From: Lycocorax pyrrhopterus obiensis
Taxonomy: Eukaryota > Chordata > Aves > Passeriformes > Paradisaeidae
Direction of reading: 5' to 3'
Length of the DNA stretch: 64,000 bases
Assembly: GCA_014706295.1 (NCBI GenBank)
Contig: JACSVZ010000008.1
Span: 1,933,376-1,997,375, forward strand
Within the stretch, counting starts at the first letter, position 1. Each line of letters starts with the position of its first letter. Below, one piece after another: positions 58,103-64,000 of the stretch. The position numbers were made by a program, and so were the translations under genes. The notes below the pieces were generated by a model. That model ran no database searches and was not told where the DNA came from. It saw nothing but the letters and a program-made list of their open reading frames with translations.

Positions 58103-59228
58103 GAGCTGCCAAACTTGAGGTGGACAGAGGTCAGGTGGGATCTCTGCAAAGGACAAACCTCCTCGAACAGCAGACGTTTTACAGCCAGCAAAACATTGAA
58201 TATATTTAACTATTACAACTTAAAAGGTGTGAAGGAAGGGGTTTCCAACCAGTTAAAGTTTTCCATGGCCCACCCTTCAACACTTTCACATTTGGAGGTG
58301 TCTTTACAACTTCATGTTTGTTCTTTGCTCACACTCTCAGGGTGTCACAAGCAACTTTACAAAAGCTTTCAGATCACCAAGCAACCACAGGGCTCCAGTT
58401 TCTATTTTTATTTATATATTTTTAAGTAAGATGTTGAAAATCCCTGTAATTAGAACTAAAAGCATGCACTTGTGGGACCTCTCAATTGAAAACCAGCAGT
58501 GAGTTCCCACAAGAGGTTTCCACTGGATCCAGAGGTTTCTGAGACTATTTTATTAATCAATAAATGCACCCCAGTTTTAAAAGTGTGTTTATATATCCGT
58601 GCTGCAAAACAAGATTCCACGACTGTGAAAATTGCATCTCTTCTCACAGCACTTCATTCCCAGCAAATTAAACGTGGCACAACCGATAACCTCCATAATG
58701 AGGCAACTTGATGTGAAATAATTCCAGGTTTTCACAGCCTTCAGAAACAATTATGTTAAATGCACGGTGATTCAAGTGACTGAGTTTGTTCAAGCATATC
58801 TGCAGAGCCTTTTCCCCGCCTTCCAGGCCTCGAAGGCTCCTGCAAGTGATCTTGGTCACACAGGAAAAGCTGGCTTGTGGTTGTGGCGAAAGCCTCAGCA
58901 CGTGGCCTGCAGAGACTGCTGACTGCAGGGAGCCTTCATGGATTCTCCTTCGAGGAACTCTGGAGGAAAACCCCACAGGGAGCAGATGGGAGGGGAACTG
59001 CACGTCAAGGCAATGCTGTCACAGGATTTTTTTGTGTTTCTGGCTGTAAGAAAGAGCCACTGGACCCCGATGTTACATCCTAAGTGCTTCCTCTGTCATC
59101 TCTTGCCCTGCAGCAGCACATGCATTTACCTTAGGATTGGAAAAAGGAGAGCAGAAATTTCATTCCTGTCCTTGCTGTGGCATTGTGCCTTCTTCTGTGA
59201 CCTCAGCAGAGGACTGAAGGAAGTTCTG
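58103..59228. other. Unique non-coding DNA
   Basis: No gene or repeat recognised. The 111-codon minus-strand frame at 58668-59003 has no domain. Confidence 0.5.
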
Positions 59229-59403
59229 CCCTGAACAGATTGTCCAGAGAGGCTCTGGGCTCTCCTCCCTGGGGCTGTTCCAGAGCTGTGTGCACACAAT
59301 GCTGTGCCCTGGGCTCTGGGATGGCCCTGCTGCAGCAGGGAGGTGCCACCAGGTGCCCTCTGTGCTCCCTTCCATCCTGCCCCAACCTGGGATTCTGAAC
59401 ATG
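59229..59403 (+). mobile_element. CR1-like LINE 3' end, D-type (short)
   Basis: A plus-strand copy of the last 175 bp or so of the D-type tail, from CTGAACAGATTGTCC to a terminus CCTGGGATTCTGAAC. It is about 98% identical to the matching part of 19569-19948. The terminal 25 bp differ (CATCCTGCCCCAACC in place of CAGCCTGAGCC). Confidence 0.85.
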
Positions 59404-60817
59404 GAGAACATATCACCTATGTAAATATATCAGTGAATACTCTGGAAGTAGGATTAATTCTATGAACTATCCATCTTTAATGGCAGAACATATTTTTCAC
59501 TGAGTAATTCTCACAAAGTTATTATATTGTCTCCAAAATGAAGCCATATTTCAAGATTTTATTATTACAAAGTACAAAACCAGGGGTTGAGACACAGCTG
59601 AATACCAGTGATCTGGTGAGAGACGAGTCACAGCCAACACAATCTGGCAGAATCTTTCAAGCCCTCGCATTTTATTTTACCGCCATTATATGGCATAGAA
59701 CTTTTTATGGAATAGTCTAATAAAAGTGATACGACACTGTGTGAAAGCATTTAAATAAAAGGACTACTGGATCCTGTCTTTTAAGGTCTGCTTAGCTGGG
59801 AATTGTTCTCAGAAGGGCCTGCTGGAGACTCTGCAGTCACTGAGCCTCATCAGTTTTCCTCTATTCTGTGGAAAACCCTCAAGGGCTCTTTCACTCTCTG
59901 TTGGTTGCTCCTTGTTTAATAATCAGGCAATCACTAAAGAATTGAGGTTTGATCAGACCTGGAGCTCATCCTCACCTCTGAGCCAGTGGGAAAACACCAG
60001 AAGACAATGTTGCACCCTTTGCCCATCTGGTTTTGCTCCAGACGTGCACAGACATCACTTTACCAGCACAGAAGATACAAAGAGCGACCCTTCTGTATTT
60101 TTGTGGGTAACAAAATACACTGGTGTATTTCAACGCCAGTGCCTGCAAAGTGAGGCAGTGTCTTTAAGCTGAACATTTCAGGTGATGAACTCCCCTCTGC
60201 ATGATCAGAATTTAGTGGCGCCAAATTTTGGAATTTGACTGTTTGACTGCTGAATTCCGACATTTCCCACATAGCCATTAGATTTCAACTATCCTGACTG
60301 CTATAAAATGTGCCTAAAATTATACTCTTCAGCAAACTCATGGCAAACAGTCTCATGATGTGTGATTACCAGGGCCAGTGTGTCTTTCCTAGCTGGGTAT
60401 GTGCTCACTGTGAGACCAAAAGCAAAATCCGCCCTGCCCTTCAGTAGAATAATTCCTGGACAGCTGCAATAAGAACCAAGAAACCATATTTAACTTTTTA
60501 CAGTACACAGCAACCTCCACAGAGCACAGAGAGACCGATCCTCTACCACTGCTGAGTTCTCACCTTCAGCAGTTTTGTTTGGCAGTCACAGATTTTAAGG
60601 TTTTCCACAAGTGCCACGCGAAACACGAGCTTTGTTTCAGTTTCAGAGGCTCCCATCTTTCCAAAATACTCCTTTTACCAAGAACTAAACCTAGGCGGAG
60701 GAAGAGGCAAAGGCTCTCCTGAGGCCCACGCTGCACACAGCTGCACTCAACTCTCTTCCCAATCTAATTCACTTTGGAAGTCCAGAGCACCAAGGAGAGT
60801 CTCATTACGGCTTAATT
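59404..60817. other. Unique non-coding DNA
   Basis: No gene or repeat recognised. The interval is AT-rich, and all frames are below 90 codons. Confidence 0.5.
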
Positions 60818-61012
60818 ACAGAATCCCAGAATCCCTGAGGCTGGAAAAGCCCTCCCAGCCCATGGAGTCCACCCTGTGCCCGATGCCCACCTTGTCCCCA
60901 GCCCAGAGCACTGAGTGCCACCTCCAGCCCTTCCTTGGACACCTCCAGGGATGGGCACTCCAAAGCTCCCTGGGCAGCCCCTGCCAAGGCCTGAGCACCC
61001 TTTCCATGGAGA
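60818..61012 (-). mobile_element. CR1 LINE 3' end, B-type
   Basis: A minus-strand tail ACAGAATCCCAGAATCCC, then the B-type end and the start of the body (GCCTGAGCACCCTTTCC). It is 5'-truncated after CATGGAGAAAGAG. It is nearly identical to the same segment of 45268-45782. Confidence 0.92.
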
Positions 61013-62415
61013 AAGAGGGATATTCCCATGCCCTGACCTGCACTGCTCCTCGTGCTGTCAGCCCTGGCCCATGCAGTGCCTGGAACCATCAACAGCTGGA
61101 AACCACAGCAGATACACAAACCTGGCGCTGAAAACAGAAGGCAGTGACTCCAAAACTCTCAGGTTTAGTGATGAAAGCCAAAAGCCACCCAGATTTTAGT
61201 GTTCAGCCCAGAGCACACCCAAGTGCCGAGGAACAGCTTCCTGCTGTCCCAGCTGAGAAGAGCAGGAAGGGAAAGAGCAGGGACACACTGAGCTTCTCTT
61301 GCAGCAACAGTGACTCCTGCCACCACCATATATCTTCCCCATGTGTCAGCCAAGCACTTGGAGAAGTGTTCCCATGCTCCATTAAGCCAGCTGGAATCGG
61401 CCTGGAATTGACCTGCTAATGCAAAGGAATCATATGACTCTAAAAGGGACAATTTGTTGCAGGGCTGGAAAACCATTGGTGTGAGAAGAATCATCCCCCA
61501 GCTAATCAGCTCTGGCCACCTGTGGAATGGGCTCCATCAGGAGGGAGCACAGGGAAAAAAGCAGTGCCGTGAGATCTCTGCAGCTGTCGGGACATTTGGA
61601 GACGCAGCAGCCTGAGGTCCTCATGATGGTTAAACAGTGCATGGTGACATCCAGCACGGAATCATGCACGAAGGTGTGAAAGTGAACTTTTGAACTCTCC
61701 ACAGAAGCCTTTGACTCGTTATCTCTATCACTACATTTTCATAACGCTGGATTAAACGAAATCGCCACGTCCTGAATCCTCCTGTTAAATAGAGAGAGGT
61801 GAGGTGGGAACACAAATCAGAGAGCTGACCCTGTGTGCTCTGCACACAGCCTGGTCAGGCTGGGGAGCCCAGGGCTCGGGGCCTCCAAAGAAGGCAGCGA
61901 TCATCCTGGCTGGAGGAAAGGCAGTGCAGGGAGAGCCTGGGAACGGGGGCAATCCGTGCAGACAGATGTCACAGGGTGCCCAGGGACCTTGGCTGGTGGT
62001 GCTCAGCCCTGGGAATGGAGAGACCGCGTGAACAAGCAGGATTTCCTGCGCAGCCTTCCCAGCCAGCAGGGATCTGCCCTGAGGGCAGGAAAGGCAGGAG
62101 ATAATAAAGATGCTGGGCTGAAGGTGGCTCACAGGGGTGAGCGATGAGGGAATCAGGTCAGGTAAAAGCTCTGACCTCGTTAGGTTCCAAATAAACCCCA
62201 GGACCCAGATACCTTATGGGCTGTCCAAATCCAGATCCTCCTTCCCACTGCGCACCTGCCACAGCACCACAAGCCTGACCACTCTCCCAGCTGCTGGAGA
62301 AGGGAAAAGCCACCATGTGAGAGTGAAGAGGAGCCCCAAGGTCAGGCTGGCCCCTGCTCCAGGACTGGCTGCAGCAGCACAGCTCCCAGGGACCTACAAA
62401 GGAGACAGCACCAGC
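61013..62415. other. Unique non-coding DNA
   Basis: No gene is supported. Frames of 104-115 codons over 61785-62147 overlap on both strands with no domain. The frame of 248 codons at 62137-62883 is made of unique DNA plus the CR1 tail that follows. Confidence 0.5.
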
Positions 62416-62583
62416 CCAGAATCCCAGAATCCCAGAACGGTTGGGTTGGAAGGACATCAAAGCCCATCCAGTGCCACCCCTGCCATGGGCAGGGACACCT
62501 TCCACTGTCCCAGGCTGCTCCAAGCCCCAATGTCCAACCTGGCCTTGGACACTTCCAGGGATCCAGGGGCAGCCACAGCTTTG
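62416..62583 (-). mobile_element. CR1 LINE 3' end, A-type (short)
   Basis: A minus-strand tail with a three-fold terminal repeat (AGAATCCCAGAATCCCAGAA), then the standard A-type end to GGCAGCCACAGCTT. It is 5'-truncated there. Confidence 0.93.
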
Positions 62584-63547
62584 CCAAAATTTTCACAGAT
62601 ACATTCACACGTTTTTGTTCAAGTCCCTAAAAAAGAGGGCACTTTTTGGGAAATGGATCAAAAATGGAAGTCATGGCTGTATTCAGTTTCATATAAAGCT
62701 TTAAAACTAATTATTATTAGTATCTGGAGAAGGAGACAAATTGGGATAAACTTCATAAAAAACGGAAGGCATGGAAAATATTTTTGCACACGAAAGACCA
62801 ATTATGATTTGTCATTGGTTCAGCACTGCAGAAACCCAAATGGAATTCTTTATAAACAAATATTTTGCTTAGCAAACTTCTAGATGATGCAGTAAAGTAT
62901 AATAACCTCCCTTAAACTGTAATTTCAACCCTTGCCTTGGAGTACATTGTAATAAGAAATAACTGCCCTGTCAGGATAATGCTCATGCAGCTTCTAAAGG
63001 ACCAATCACAAAACTCAAGCCCCACAATTAACCCCCACCATCCCCCCCCCCTCCAGAAACAAAGATCAAAGGAATAAAAACCAATGGCAATGCCCATTTC
63101 GACTTGATGGCAGCAAAATCTAAGTTCAAGTGGCAGAAAGTATCAATAAACAAACTCCTCAGAGCGAGTTACAGCCACTTCAGCTTTATTACTTATTTAG
63201 AGACTATTCATCTTCAGCAGCCACTAGACTGACACTATATCCCATTCCACTCCAAAAAAATTCTCTCATCTGATCTGCTGGATGTGGAGGGATAAAAAAA
63301 AGGTAAACGTAGAAGAGGCTGATTTATAGAAAACTGAGCAGTTTTAAAATCTCCTAAGCTCAGTATTTGCCGTTAGTTTCAAAAATAGCATCTCTGGATA
63401 AAAGTTCCAGCCTCAGGAAAGATAAAACATTTAGGGAAATGATTCATTTGTGTTCCCTGTCCAGAAATTTATTCAAACTTTGATCGAAATCAACCCTTTC
63501 TGTATTTCTACATGAAATGAAGGCACAATATGAGCCTGAGGTGATGT
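62584..63547. other. Unique AT-rich DNA
   Basis: No gene is supported. A C-run of ten bases lies near 63042-63051. The interval is AT-rich with no recognised repeat. Confidence 0.5.
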
Positions 63548-64000
63548 CATAGAGTCACTGAACCACGGAACAGTTTGGATTGGAAGGAACCTTAAAGACA
63601 GTGTAGTCCCACTCCCTGCCCTGGGCAGGGACACCTTCCATTGTCCCAGGCTGCTCCAAGCCCCAGTGTCCAACCTGGCCTTGGACACTGCCAGGGATCC
63701 AGGGGCAGCCACAGCTGCTCTGGGCACCCTGTGCCAGGGCCTGCCCACCCTCCCAGGGAACAATTCCTGCCCAATATCCCATCCAGCCCTGCCCTCTGGC
63801 ACTGGGAAGCCATTCCCCCTTGTCCAGGCCGTTGTCCCAAGTCCCTCTCCAGCTCTCCTGGAGCCCCTTCAGGCACTGGAAGGCCACAATGAGGTCACCC
63901 CAGAGCTTCTCCTCTCCAGGCTGAACAATCCCAGCTCTCCCAGCCTTTCCTCCCAGCAGAGCTGCTCCATCCCTCTGATCATCCTGGAGCCTCCTCTGGG
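63548..64000 (-). mobile_element. CR1 LINE 3' end, A-type, continuing beyond the window
   Basis: A minus-strand copy of at least 450 bp, tail CATAGAGTCACTGAACC. It runs through the whole A-type end into the ORF2 C-terminal part (CTCTCCAGGCTGAACAATCC, CTCCATCCCTCTGATC, TGGAGCCTCCTCTGGG) and off the right edge. It shares the CCATTGTCCC / CCCCAGTGTCC / AGCTGCTCTGG variants with 42756-43108. It is the longest uninterrupted A-type copy here and could be longer outside. Confidence 0.94.

Noticed and set aside
62137..62883. 248-codon open frame on the plus strand
   Set aside because: It joins unique DNA to an antisense CR1 tail and to AT-rich DNA. No domain and no conserved part.
1..64000. CRISPR arrays, tRNA or rRNA genes, operons
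   Set aside because: No regularly spaced short repeats, cloverleaf sequences or ribosomal motifs were seen. The DNA is vertebrate and non-coding.

Overview
The window looks like non-coding nuclear DNA of a bird, probably a songbird. The evidence is its repeat content. About forty copies of CR1 LINE 3' ends are present, in several subfamilies and both orientations. There are also avian-type endogenous retrovirus LTRs (one with a 6-bp target-site duplication), short simple repeats, and no mammalian SINEs. Base composition is moderate, with AT-rich unique DNA interrupted by GC-rich repeat blocks. The bird assignment rests on CR1/LTR recognition from memory. The songbird part is inference.

I found no host protein-coding gene, tRNA, rRNA, CRISPR array or bacterial-type feature. 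Almost all of the longest open frames are translations of CR1 tails in one of several GC-rich, stop-poor frames, or run through the polypyrimidine tract. The rest are chance AT-rich frames with no recognisable domain. An exon of a large gene could be hidden here, but no frame shows a convincing exon.

Layout. 0-9 kb: unique DNA, a hexanucleotide repeat, one solo LTR (3111-3496) and three CR1 tails. 9.2-10.45 kb: a large inverted duplication around a roughly 400-bp spacer. 10.5-17.6 kb: mostly unique, with AT-rich islands that resemble conserved regulatory elements. 17.6-25.7 kb: CR1 fragments, including a 67-bp tandem array, and a solo LTR (24818-25252). 27.2-30.6 kb: a nest of CR1 pieces beside a probable LTR with a strong hairpin. 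33.9-43.1 kb: the densest CR1 region, a second copy of the first LTR in opposite orientation (39132-39520), and a decayed CR1 reverse-transcriptase remnant with a 48-bp in-frame tandem repeat. 45-52 kb: near-identical GC-rich CR1 bodies, some joined to very different tails. 52-57 kb: unique AT-rich DNA, an ERVL-like LTR fragment and a 300-bp polypyrimidine tract. 57.8-64 kb: more CR1 tails, the last running off the window.

For reference, CR1 tails are labelled A to E by their 3' ends. A ends in a TCCCTTCCAACCCAAACC-type tail. B ends GGGCTTTTCCAGCCT. C ends AGGTCTTTTCCAACCTT. D ends CCTGAGCCATTCTGTG. E ends GGTCCCTTCCAATTCAGGAT. These are working labels, not database names. I see no new multi-gene system. 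The most interesting signals are structural: the inverted duplication, the sharp contrasts in identity inside CR1 copies, and the two tandem expansions inside CR1 sequence.
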